This document shows positions 1-6,073 of a stretch of 6,386 bases of DNA, in pieces (positions within the stretch are counted from its first letter, which is position 1; each line of letters begins with the position of its first letter). The notes beneath the pieces are model-generated. The model was not told where the DNA came from and ran no database searches. It worked only from the letters and a program-made list of their open reading frames with translations. The stretch comes from Verrucomicrobiia bacterium (GTDB lineage: Bacteria; Verrucomicrobiota; Verrucomicrobiia; CAIQCK01): assembly GCA_026417675.1 (NCBI GenBank), contig JAOACV010000159.1, forward strand, positions 1 to 6,386, read 5' to 3'. A program made the position numbers and the translations under genes.

Positions 1-581
1 AAGCGGTTGTCGGGCGACACATTGATGGAATGCGCATGCGGGCCGGTCTGGCGCTTCGGGTTGACGCTGGAGCCTTCGTGCTGGATGACCGATCCCGCCT
101 CGCCGAGCGAGCCGTCGTCCTTGATCGGCAGCGAGGCGCAACTGCCGCCGCTGTAGTTGGCCACGAGCACACACTTGCCCGTGTGATCCACCGTCACGTG
201 ACACGGCCCCGGCCCGCCGGTGGATTGTTTGTTGAGCAACGTCAGTTTCGCCGTCGCGCGATCAATGGCGAACGCGCTGACCACGCCGGTCTGTTTGCCG
301 GCGAAGGTCCCTGTCTCACCGACCGCGTAGAGAAAGCGGCGACTGGGATGGATGGCGACGAACGACGGGTTGGTGGCCTCCGCGGCCAGTTCGGGCGGGC
401 TGAGCTTGCCCGTCTTGGCATCGAGCCGACAGGTGTAGATGCCCTTGCTCGCGCCTGAACGAGTGTAGGTGCCAAAATAGACAATGTAGGAATCTGAAGC
501 CATGGCGGATTCTCCGTGGATGAGGAACGCGACCAGAAACAACATGCCGACTGCGAACCGAAACCAGTTGGAAGCTCTCAT
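1..581 (-). CDS. Exported 7-bladed beta-propeller lactonase (6-phosphogluconolactonase family), C-terminus cut off
   Basis: The first 193 codons are visible; the gene runs off the left edge. The family (Lactonase, 7-bladed propeller; YbhE/Pgl type) hydrolyses 6-phosphogluconolactone in the pentose phosphate pathway, but many members act on other lactones or have no tested substrate. Family landmarks seen: YFGTYT at 35-40, NPSFVAIHP then FLYAVGE at about 71-89, GGPGPCHVTVD at 122-132, ANYSGGS at 141-147 and RQTGPHAHS at 177-185, followed by SPD. Full-length members are usually 330-400 residues, so about half is here. The ATG at 581 adds a positively charged N-terminus and a hydrophobic stretch (about 8-21) ending SAMA near residue 28, which reads as a Sec signal peptide. 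Starting at the ATG of codon 27 would give a cytoplasmic protein. No clear SD precedes 581. An exported form fits an extracytoplasmic lactonase better than central metabolism. The family call is firm, the substrate unknown. Confidence 0.9.
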   Translation of the reverse strand, partial: MRASNWFRFAVGMLFLVAFLIHGESAMASDSYIVYFGTYTRSGASKGIYTCRLDAKTGKLSPPELAAEATNPSFVAIHPSRRFLYAVGETGTFAGKQTGVVSAFAIDRATAKLTLLNKQSTGGPGPCHVTVDHTGKCVLVANYSGGSCASLPIKDDGSLGEAGSVIQHEGSSVNPKRQTGPHAHSINVSPDNR

Positions 582-813
582 GGCCGTAGTAAGCCATAAA
601 CCCTTGCGCGGAGGAAAGCCCCAAATCTTCCCCAACGAGAAGGGATCTTCGGCGCTTCCGCCTCCGTGGCGTCGCCGAAGCTTGTTGTGATGATTCCGAC
701 GTTCATGAACGCCGGCGTGATCCTGGCCGGACAGCGCGCCGACGACTTCTCTTGCGCGGTGCTCATTGCACATTGCGAAGCGTCACGCGCGGATTGTATT
801 CTGCGGCGCGCCC
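582..813. other. Divergent intergenic region with a stem-loop
   Basis: This stretch lies between the head-to-head starts of the lactonase and GT9 genes, so it should hold the promoters of both. I find no convincing -35/-10 pair for the lactonase. The clearest structure is a perfect 8-bp inverted repeat, CTTCGGCG at 647-654 and CGCCGAAG at 673-680. Its 18-nt loop contains a second small stem (CGCC 659-662 with GGCG 668-671). No T-run follows on either strand, so it is not an obvious intrinsic terminator. It could be an operator, an mRNA leader structure or a dispersed palindromic repeat. Short reading frames across it have no recognisable homology. If GT9 begins at its in-frame TTG at 766, the last part of this region is coding. 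Confidence 0.5.
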
Positions 814-2031
814 ATGTCTGAACTAATGCGATCGTCGCTCGCGGGCGTCCCCGGCTGCCGGGACGCCAACGCGCCTTTCACGGAGACCGACCAAGCCTTG
901 GCGGGTGCCCACGCGGGAGCGCCGTTGCATTGGCGACAACGCCTGACGATGCCGGCCGGCCTGCGAACCTTGCTTGCGCGATGGACTCATGCCCTCGGCA
1001 GGCGGTTTCTTAGCCGGACGAAACAGCGCCCGCCCGCGGTGGAAGAAGTGAAACGGATTCTCGTGATGCAGTTCCATTACATCGGCGATGTGTTCTTTGC
1101 GACACCGGCGATTGCGGCGCTTCGGCGACGATTCCCCAATGCGGCCCTCGACGCGCTGGTCAAGACGCGCGGGCGTGACGTGTTGCTCGGCAACCCGCAT
1201 GTGAACGACATCCTAGTGTTCGACCGGCTGTGCAACGACCGGACGCGCGAGCCGCGCACCGACTGGGCGGCGCTGACCCGTCTCGCGCGCCGGCTGCGCG
1301 GCTATGACCTGCTGGTGGACTTCACCGGCGTCCGCGCCAGTTGCGCGCTCGCGGCGTTGGCAAGGCCGCGATGGAGCGTCGGGTTCTCAAAATCCGGGTT
1401 TGGGTTTGTCTTCGACCGTGAACTCTGGCCCGTGCAGGAATGGCCGCTGTTTGAGAAGTGCAACGCGCTGGTCGCGCTGGCGGGCGCGGACGCGCGTGGC
1501 TTGGCGCCACGCATCTGGCTGGATGACGCCACGCCCGGGGGCGCGGGCGATGTGGACATCCTGCTGCACGTCGGCGCTGGGTTTCCGCTGAAACTGTGGC
1601 CGGTGGAGAAGTTCCGGGTAGTTGCCGAGCATTACCGGGCGCGGGGGTTGCGCGTGGCGCTGGTCGGCGGGCCGGGCGATCCGGCGGAGGTTACAAACCT
1701 CTCCGTGCGGCAAGTGGCCGCGTGGGCGCGGCGCTGCCGCTGCTATGTGGGACTCGACACCGGGCTGACACACATCGTCGCGAGCCTCGGCGTGCCCACC
1801 GTGACGATCTACGGACCGACGAACCCGCGCTTTAGCTTTTGGCCGTGGCCGAACGCGCGCCGGGTCGGGATAAAGCTGGCTTGTTCACCGGGCGAGAATG
1901 AGGAAAAATGCGCCGCATGCCGACCGATGGTGTGCCGTCATCACCTGTGCATGCGGATGCTGGAACCCAGCCGCGTGATCCAAGAGATCGAGCCATGCCT
2001 CGCCGCGTCCTTCACTTCATCACCGAGCTGA
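814..2031 (+). CDS. Glycosyltransferase family 9 (heptosyltransferase-like)
   Basis: GT9 enzymes such as WaaC, WaaF and RfaQ transfer a heptose or other sugar from a nucleotide donor to lipopolysaccharide-type acceptors at the inner face of the cytoplasmic membrane. From the ATG at 814 the protein has 405 residues. The GT-B N-domain opens with RILVMQFHYIGDVFFATPAI (81-100), with the family GD at 91-92. The donor-binding C-domain has HVGAG (252-256), KLWP (260-263), VGGPGD (284-289), DTGLTH (315-320), GVPTV (326-330) and GPTNP (334-338). A late cysteine group lies at 357, 366, 369, 374 and 379. The start is uncertain: in-frame TTG 766, ATG 814, ATG 949 and GTG 1048 are all possible and none has a good SD. 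High third-position GC favours coding from about 814. A weak TTGCGA/TGTATT pair at 773-800 would also fit a start at 814. The segment between VGGPGD and DTG looks shorter than usual. It overlaps the next gene by 37 bp. Confidence 0.88.
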   Translation: MSELMRSSLAGVPGCRDANAPFTETDQALAGAHAGAPLHWRQRLTMPAGLRTLLARWTHALGRRFLSRTKQRPPAVEEVKRILVMQFHYIGDVFFATPAIAALRRRFPNAALDALVKTRGRDVLLGNPHVNDILVFDRLCNDRTREPRTDWAALTRLARRLRGYDLLVDFTGVRASCALAALARPRWSVGFSKSGFGFVFDRELWPVQEWPLFEKCNALVALAGADARGLAPRIWLDDATPGGAGDVDILLHVGAGFPLKLWPVEKFRVVAEHYRARGLRVALVGGPGDPAEVTNLSVRQVAAWARRCRCYVGLDTGLTHIVASLGVPTVTIYGPTNPRFSFWPWPNARRVGIKLACSPGENEEKCAACRPMVCRHHLCMRMLEPSRVIQEIEPCLAASFTSSPS

Positions 2032-3065
2032 ACGTCGGCGGCGCCGAACGGTTGTTGGTGGAAGTGCTGCCACACCTCGACCCGGCGAAAGTCGAGTCGC
2101 AGGTGGCCTATCTGCACGGCGACGCGCCGCTGGCGGCGGAATTGAAGCAGCGTGGCATTCGCGTGCATCCGCTGCGCTCGTGGCGAAAGTTCGATCCGCG
2201 CCCGGCGTGGCGGCTGGCGCGGCTGCTGGAGCGGGAGCGGATTGACATTCTCCACACGCACTTGATTCAGGCCGACATCATCGGTTACTGGGCGGTGCGG
2301 ATGGCGCTGACGCCGCTGCTGGTGTCCACGAAACACAATGTCCACTACCACCAGCGCCCGCAGCGCTGGCTGCGACCGGTGACGCGCCGGATCGAGCGCC
2401 GCGTGGATGCCGTCATCGCGGTTTCCAAGGCTGTTGCGAACGAGTATCCCCACGCGCCCCGGCTGGAGGTGATCCACAACGGCGTGGACTGTGCAAAGTT
2501 CGCGCCACAGCCCCTTCCGGCATCCGGCCCGATTGTGTGCGTGGCGAACCTCACGCAGCAGAAAGGCCATCGCGTCCTGCTGGAGGCGTTCGCACGGCTC
2601 GCGCCAGAGTTTCCAGAGCTGCGACTTCAACTGGCCGGCGACGGTCCGATGTTTGACGAGTTGCAGGCTCGCGCCGTCCGGCTGGGCTTGATGCGCAGGG
2701 CCGAGTTCCTCGGCGCGGTGCCGGACGTGCGACCGGTGCTGGCGCAAGCGAGCATGGTGGTCGTGCCGTCGTTGTGGGAAGGCCTGGGTCTGGCGTTGCT
2801 GGAAGCCATGGCGATGGGCCGACCGGTGATCGCGTCGGACGTGGACGGCATTCGCGAAGTCATCACGACAGGCAAGGACGGCCTGTTGGTGCCCGCCGGC
2901 GACGTGTCGGAGCTGGCGGCAACGATGCGGCGGCTGTTGCGCGACCGCGAACTGGCCCAGCGACTCGCCAAGGCGGGGCGGGAGCGCGTCGTTCAGGCGT
3001 TCAGCATTGAGCAGATGGCGCGCAAGCTGGAGAGGCTGTATGAGACGCTGACGAGGGCAAGTTGA
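1995..3065 (+). CDS. Glycosyltransferase family 4 (GT-B fold)
   Basis: This is a retaining GT-B glycosyltransferase of 356 residues, probably acting at the cytoplasmic face of the membrane on a lipid-linked or surface glycan. The N-terminal acceptor domain starts RRVLHFITELNVGGAERLL, with the Gly-rich GGAER loop at 15-19 and HTHL at 87-90. The domain boundary is VIHNGVD at 159-165. The C-terminal donor domain contains LAGDGP (213-218), VVPSLWEGLGLALLEAMAMG (256-275) with the EX7E pair E262 and E270, and GLLVP (296-300). The ATG at 1995 was chosen over the frame-open ATG at 1908 because the canonical first beta strand starts directly after it, a weak AAGAGA lies 8 nt upstream, and the longer version would add 29 residues lying wholly inside GT9 coding sequence. 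It is the second gene of a two-gene operon, so coupled translation with GT9 is likely. The family gives no secure donor or acceptor. Confidence 0.93.
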   Translation: MPRRVLHFITELNVGGAERLLVEVLPHLDPAKVESQVAYLHGDAPLAAELKQRGIRVHPLRSWRKFDPRPAWRLARLLERERIDILHTHLIQADIIGYWAVRMALTPLLVSTKHNVHYHQRPQRWLRPVTRRIERRVDAVIAVSKAVANEYPHAPRLEVIHNGVDCAKFAPQPLPASGPIVCVANLTQQKGHRVLLEAFARLAPEFPELRLQLAGDGPMFDELQARAVRLGLMRRAEFLGAVPDVRPVLAQASMVVVPSLWEGLGLALLEAMAMGRPVIASDVDGIREVITTGKDGLLVPAGDVSELAATMRRLLRDRELAQRLAKAGRERVVQAFSIEQMARKLERLYETLTRAS

Positions 3066-3084
3066 GAAGACGACCTGCGGCGCT

Positions 3085-4335
3085 TTACACAAACTTCTTG
3101 GCGATCAACGTGCAGTTATGTCCGCCGAAGCCAAGCGCGTTGTTGAGGACGGCCTCGACTTTCATCTCGCGGGCTTGGTTGGGCACGTAATCCAGATCGC
3201 AGTCGGGATCGGGGGTTTCGTAGTTGATGGTCGGGGGAACGATGTCGCGCGTCAGGGCCATCGCGCAAGCGATCATCTCGACCGCGCCGGCAGCGCCAAG
3301 CAGGTGGCCGGTCATGCTCTTAGTGGAGCTGATGGCGACCTTGCGGGCGTGGTCGCCGAAGACGGTCTTGATGGCGGCGGTCTCAAACTTGTCGTTGAGC
3401 GGGGTGGAGGTGCCGTGCGCGTTGATGTAGGAGATCTGATCGGGCCGCAGGCGGGCGTTTTCCAGAGCGCGCTTCATGCAACGGGCGGCGCCGGCGCCTT
3501 CGGGGGCGGGCGCCGTGAGATGGTAAGCGTCGGCGGTCTGACCGTAGCCGACGAGTTCGGCGTAGATGACGGCGCTGCGACGCCGGGCGTGTTCGAGTTC
3601 CTCCAGCACGAGCACGCCGGCGCCCTCGCCCATGACGAAGCCGTCGCGGTCGCGGTCGAACGGCCGGGAGGCTTTTTCGGGTTCGTCGTTGCGCACGCTC
3701 ATGGCCCGCATGGCGGAGAACCCCGCGATGCCGGTGGGCAGGATGGTGGCCTCGGTGCCGCCGGCGATCATGATGTCGGCGTCGCCGAAGCGGATCGCGC
3801 GGAAGGCCTCGCCGATGGCGTGGGCGCTGGTGGCGCAGGCGCTGACGGTGGCGAAGTTGGGGCCGCGCGCGCCGAATTCCATCGATACGATGCCGGTGGC
3901 CATGTTGCAGATCATCATCGGGATGGTGAACGGCGACATGCGGCCGGGGCCTTTCTCCAATAGGATGCGGTGTTGTTCCTCGAACGTGGCCAGTCCGCCG
4001 ACGCCGGAACCGATCACGCAGCCGATGCGGTCGGGGTCTTCCTTGTCGAGGTCGAGGTCGGAGTCCTTGACGGCCATCTTGGCGGCGGCGACGGCGAAGT
4101 GGATGTTGCGGTCGCAACGTCGGGCGTCCTTGGGCTGCTTGAAGAACGGCGCCGGATTGAAATCGCGGACCTCGGCCGCGATCTGGCAGTCGTAGGGCGT
4201 GGGATCAAAGGCGGTGATCCGGTCCACTTTGGTTTCGCCCGCCAACAGGGCGCGCCAGAAAGCCTCAAGGCTCTGCCCCAGCGAGCAGATGACACCCATG
4301 CCTGTGATAACAACCCGTCGTTCGTTGTCCGCCAT
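3085..4335 (-). CDS. fabF: Beta-ketoacyl-ACP synthase II (KAS II)
   Basis: FabF condenses malonyl-ACP with acyl-ACP, releasing CO2, in each elongation round of type II fatty acid synthesis in the cytosol. The 416-residue length matches the family. The thiolase-fold catalytic set is complete: nucleophile Cys167 in VSACATSAH, His307 in [12 protein letters not shown], Lys339 in STKSMTGH and His344 in GHLLGAAGA. Other signatures are the N-terminal [36 protein letters not shown] at 226-246 and the closing [10 protein letters not shown] at 398-407. The start at 4335 gives the normal N-terminus just before the first beta strand; it has no obvious SD. It is the last gene of fabG-acpP-fabF, 90 bp after acpP, and its stop lies 19 bp from the convergent GT4 stop. 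FabB-type KAS I is less likely given the close acpP neighbour and the FabF-like motifs. Confidence 0.97.
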   Translation of the reverse strand: MADNERRVVITGMGVICSLGQSLEAFWRALLAGETKVDRITAFDPTPYDCQIAAEVRDFNPAPFFKQPKDARRCDRNIHFAVAAAKMAVKDSDLDLDKEDPDRIGCVIGSGVGGLATFEEQHRILLEKGPGRMSPFTIPMMICNMATGIVSMEFGARGPNFATVSACATSAHAIGEAFRAIRFGDADIMIAGGTEATILPTGIAGFSAMRAMSVRNDEPEKASRPFDRDRDGFVMGEGAGVLVLEELEHARRRSAVIYAELVGYGQTADAYHLTAPAPEGAGAARCMKRALENARLRPDQISYINAHGTSTPLNDKFETAAIKTVFGDHARKVAISSTKSMTGHLLGAAGAVEMIACAMALTRDIVPPTINYETPDPDCDLDYVPNQAREMKVEAVLNNALGFGGHNCTLIAKKFV

Positions 4336-4400
4336 AGCCGCAAACAGTTGCCACGCCGGCCGCGCTCATGAAATATCCGGCCCGCGTCGCAGTCCACGTC

Positions 4401-4424
4401 CCGCCCGGTTCACGCCCCGGGCGG
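4401..4424 (-). terminator. GC-rich stem-loop directly after the acpP stop (attenuator or RNA-stabilising hairpin)
   Basis: A perfect 8-bp inverted repeat, CCGCCCGG at 4401-4408 and CCGGGCGG at 4417-4424, encloses an 8-nt loop. In the transcribed direction the hairpin starts one base after the acpP stop codon. No T-run follows, so it is not a classical intrinsic terminator. It could partly stop transcription, or protect the 3' end of an acpP message after processing, either of which would leave acpP more abundant than fabF. The structure is seen; the function is inferred. Confidence 0.5.
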
Positions 4425-4425
4425 C

Positions 4426-4680
4426 TCAACCTTTGGCGAGGCGATCTTCGATATACTTGATGGCGTCGCCCACCGTTTGGAGTTTCTCGGCATCTTCGTC
4501 GGGAATCTCGGTGCCGAATTCCTCTTCGAGGGCCATGACCAACTCGACGGTGTCCAGCGAATCGGCCGACAAATCCTCGATAAACCGCGCTTCGGGTTTG
4601 ACCTGGTCGGGGTTGACGCCGAGCTGCTCGACGATGATGTCCTTGACCCGCTCGAAAGTGGGTTTCTTGTTGTCAGACAT
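4426..4680 (-). CDS. acpP: Acyl carrier protein
   Basis: AcpP carries growing acyl chains as thioesters on a 4'-phosphopantetheine arm and delivers them to all enzymes of fatty acid synthesis, and to lipid A and phospholipid acyltransferases. The 84-residue protein is small and acidic, as expected. Helix I carries [14 protein letters not shown] (9-22). The phosphopantetheine attachment site is Ser41 in [20 protein letters not shown] (35-54), and the acidic helix II after it is the usual docking surface for partner enzymes. Helix IV ends [12 protein letters not shown]. It lies between fabG (36 bp upstream) and fabF (90 bp downstream), the common bacterial order. A consensus SD precedes it and a hairpin follows it, both consistent with high expression. 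A short C-terminal extension of a few residues is unremarkable. Confidence 0.98.
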   Translation of the reverse strand: MSDNKKPTFERVKDIIVEQLGVNPDQVKPEARFIEDLSADSLDTVELVMALEEEFGTEIPDEDAEKLQTVGDAIKYIEDRLAKG

Positions 4681-4688
4681 GATGTTTG

Positions 4689-4694
4689 CCTCCT
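4689..4694 (-). promoter_or_regulatory. Consensus Shine-Dalgarno site of acpP
   Basis: The minus strand reads AGGAGG with 8 nt to the acpP ATG at 4680, near-ideal complementarity and spacing for the 16S rRNA 3' end. It fixes the acpP start. It is the only full consensus SD I see in the window; fabG, fabF, both glycosyltransferases and the ExbD gene have weak or no such site. Confidence 0.85.
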
Positions 4695-4716
4695 GTTGGT
4701 TTCAGATGGTTGCTCT

Positions 4717-5460
4717 CTACATCACCATTCCGCCGTCCACTGTCAAGACCTGACCTGTGATGTAGGCGGCCTGGTCACTTGCCAGAAAAAGCGCCGCGTT
4801 GGCCACGTCGTCGGGCGAACCGAGCCGGCCCAGCGGAATCTGCGCCAGCAGTTTCTGCCGCACGTCGTCGCCGAGCACCGCCGTCATGCTCGTCTCGATG
4901 AAGCCGGGCGCGATGGCGTTGCAGGTGATGCCGCGCGAGGCCAGTTCGCGCGCGACCGATTTGGTCAGCCCGATCACGCCCGCCTTCGAGGCGGCGTAGT
5001 TGCATTGCCCCGCGTTGCCGACCAAGCCGATGACCGACGCGATGTTGATGATGCGGCCGGACCGCTGCTTGACGAAGGAACGGGTGAGCGCCTTGGTGAA
5101 CAGGAACGTGCCCTTGAGGTTGATGCTGAGCACCGCGTCCCAGTCCGCCTCGCTCATGCGCATCAGCAGCGTGTCCTTGGTGATGCCGGCGTTGTTGACC
5201 AGAATGTCCACCCGGCCGCAGTCGGCGAGCACTTTCTCCACCGTCTCGTCCACCGCGGCGGCCTTGGAGACGTCGGCGCCGTAAGCCCACGCGCGGCGGC
5301 CGAGCGCGCGAACCTTCTCGCACGTTTCGGCGCAAAACTCGACCTTAAGGTCCACCGCGGCAATGTCCGCGCCGGCGCCGGCCAGTTTCGACGCGATGGC
5401 TTGGCCGATGCCGCGGCCAGCGCCGGTGACGAGCGCGATTTGGTTGTTCAGGTTGCTCAT
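4717..5460 (-). CDS. fabG: 3-oxoacyl-ACP reductase
   Basis: FabG reduces 3-ketoacyl-ACP to (R)-3-hydroxyacyl-ACP with NADPH, the first reduction of each elongation cycle. The 247-residue protein is a classical short-chain dehydrogenase. It has the Rossmann motif TGAGRGIG (12-19), NNAG (89-92), and the catalytic tetrad Asn114, Ser142, Tyr155 and Lys159 (the last two in NYAASKAG). It also has the FabG-like NAIAPGFIETSMT (181-193) and a C-terminal TGQVLTVDGGMVM. The start at 5460 gives the standard MSNLNNQIALVTGA beginning and lacks an SD. Position as first gene before acpP and fabF makes FabG much more likely than an unrelated SDR. A sigma70-like promoter lies about 16-43 bp upstream of the start. 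fabD, fabH and plsX, often upstream of fabG in other bacteria, are not here; ExbD-type genes occupy that place instead. Confidence 0.96.
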   Translation of the reverse strand: MSNLNNQIALVTGAGRGIGQAIASKLAGAGADIAAVDLKVEFCAETCEKVRALGRRAWAYGADVSKAAAVDETVEKVLADCGRVDILVNNAGITKDTLLMRMSEADWDAVLSINLKGTFLFTKALTRSFVKQRSGRIINIASVIGLVGNAGQCNYAASKAGVIGLTKSVARELASRGITCNAIAPGFIETSMTAVLGDDVRQKLLAQIPLGRLGSPDDVANAALFLASDQAAYITGQVLTVDGGMVM

Positions 5461-5475
5461 GGAAAAGCCGCGCGT

Positions 5476-5503
5476 ATCCTAGGAATCGCCTTTGAGTTGT
5501 CAA
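5476..5503 (-). promoter_or_regulatory. Sigma70-type promoter of the fabG-acpP-fabF operon
   Basis: On the minus strand a perfect -35 box TTGACA (5503-5498) is followed after 16 bp by TAGGAT (5481-5476), a 4/6 match to TATAAT. The surroundings are noticeably more AT-rich than the neighbouring genes. Transcription would begin near 5469, leaving a leader of only about 9 nt before the fabG ATG at 5460. The placement before a biosynthetic operon supports it; strength and start point are inferred. Confidence 0.6.
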
Positions 5504-5551
5504 ACTATTCTTTGCTAAAGGCGAAAAAGACGCGCCGGCTCACGAAACCCG

Positions 5552-5638
5552 CCTCGCGGTGAATCAAGCGAGGGGGAGCGGCGTTCTCCGACCGCAAGGG
5601 GCCGCAGGTAGCCGCTGAATCGCGCTCGGAGAGCGCGA
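5552..5638. repeat. Cluster of inverted repeats between the ExbD operon and fabG
   Basis: The roughly 190-bp gap between the ExbD stop and the fabG start holds several palindromes and no credible gene. CCTCGC (5552-5557) pairs with GCGAGG (5568-5573) over a 10-nt loop. AGCGGC (5577-5582) pairs with GCCGCT (5611-5616). TCTCCGA (5585-5591) pairs with TCGGAGA (5626-5632). TCGCGCTC (5620-5627) and GAGCGCGA (5631-5638) form an 8-bp stem with a 3-nt loop. These alternatives partly overlap, so they cannot all form at once. The block may end transcription of the ExbD operon (a short GGGTTT follows the 5552-5573 stem in that direction) or be a dispersed REP-like element. The palindromes are seen; the role is inferred. 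Confidence 0.45.
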
Positions 5639-5653
5639 GCCACCCGGACATGC

Positions 5654-6073
5654 CTATTGCACTTCCGAGAAGGAAAGGTTCTTGACGCCCGAGGCGGCGC
5701 AAGCGTCCAGCACATCCACGACACGCTGATGCGGAACTCCAGGGTGGGGCTGCACGAAAACGGGAATCTTGTCCCCAAAACGCTTGGTCCAGCTCTGCAA
5801 TTTGGCGCGCAGTTCCGGCAGTCGTTCGTCAGCCATCGTGCCGATAGGCGTCTCGTTCAGAGTCACCGAGCCATCCTGCTGGATGCCGATATAGACCTCC
5901 AGCTCCGGGGCCGCCGCGGCCTCACCCGTGCCGGGGAGCGTGACGCCGAGTTGGGCCTCGGGCTTGACGGTGGAGGCCGAGCACATGAAAAACAACATCA
6001 GCGAGAAAACAATGTCCACCATGGGGGCGATTTGAAACCCCATTTCGGGTTCGGGAGGAGCTTTGATTCTCAT
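5654..6073 (-). CDS. ExbD/TolR-family biopolymer transport protein
   Basis: ExbD/TolR proteins form, with ExbB/TolQ, an inner-membrane motor that couples the proton gradient to TonB- or Tol-type work at the outer membrane. The 139-residue length is typical. A short cytoplasmic N-terminus (MRIKAPPEPE) leads to a single transmembrane helix at about 12-33, reading FQIAPMVDIVFSLMLFFMC, with Asp20 at the position of the conserved proton-carrying Asp of ExbD and TolR. The remaining 100 or so residues are the periplasmic domain: LEVYIGIQQDGSVTLNE, a helical middle, then PVFVQPHPGVPHQRVVDVLDACAASGVKNLSFSE. The start overlaps the stop of the upstream ExbD-like gene as ATGA, which argues for translational coupling and for the ATG at 6073. 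No strong SD is visible. Whether it serves TonB, Tol-Pal or another machine cannot be told from sequence. Confidence 0.92.
   Translation of the reverse strand: MRIKAPPEPEMGFQIAPMVDIVFSLMLFFMCSASTVKPEAQLGVTLPGTGEAAAAPELEVYIGIQQDGSVTLNETPIGTMADERLPELRAKLQSWTKRFGDKIPVFVQPHPGVPHQRVVDVLDACAASGVKNLSFSEVQ

Noticed and set aside
582..640. Promoter for the lactonase gene
   Set aside because: I looked for -35/-10 pairs on the minus strand; only poor matches with off spacing are present.
578..766. 62-codon minus-strand frame in the lactonase/GT9 spacer
   Set aside because: It ends at the lactonase start region, spans the hairpin, has no SD and no recognisable similarity.
1941..3092. 383-codon open frame antisense to the GT4 gene
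   Set aside because: It mirrors the GT4 gene in GC-rich DNA, with a His/Arg/Gln-rich composition and no recognisable domain, while the opposite strand encodes a complete GT4 enzyme.
3118..3963. 281-codon plus-strand open frame inside fabF
   Set aside because: Gly/Ala/Val-rich shadow of fabF on the opposite strand, with no domain; fabF has all catalytic residues.
4477..5562. 361-codon plus-strand open frame across acpP, fabG and the spacer
   Set aside because: It runs antisense to two clearly recognised genes and through the fabG promoter. Its composition is typical of a GC-rich shadow frame.
5524..5573. Intrinsic terminator of the ExbD operon (stem 5552-5573 plus the later T-run near 5528-5524)
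   Set aside because: The T-run is over 20 bases from the stem and only GGGTTT follows it directly, so I do not call it a terminator; the stem is listed only as a repeat.
5505..5778. Short minus-strand frames (65 and 87 codons) across the ExbD end and the palindromic spacer
   Set aside because: They overlap the ExbD gene in other frames and translate inverted repeats; Arg/Ala-rich with no domain.
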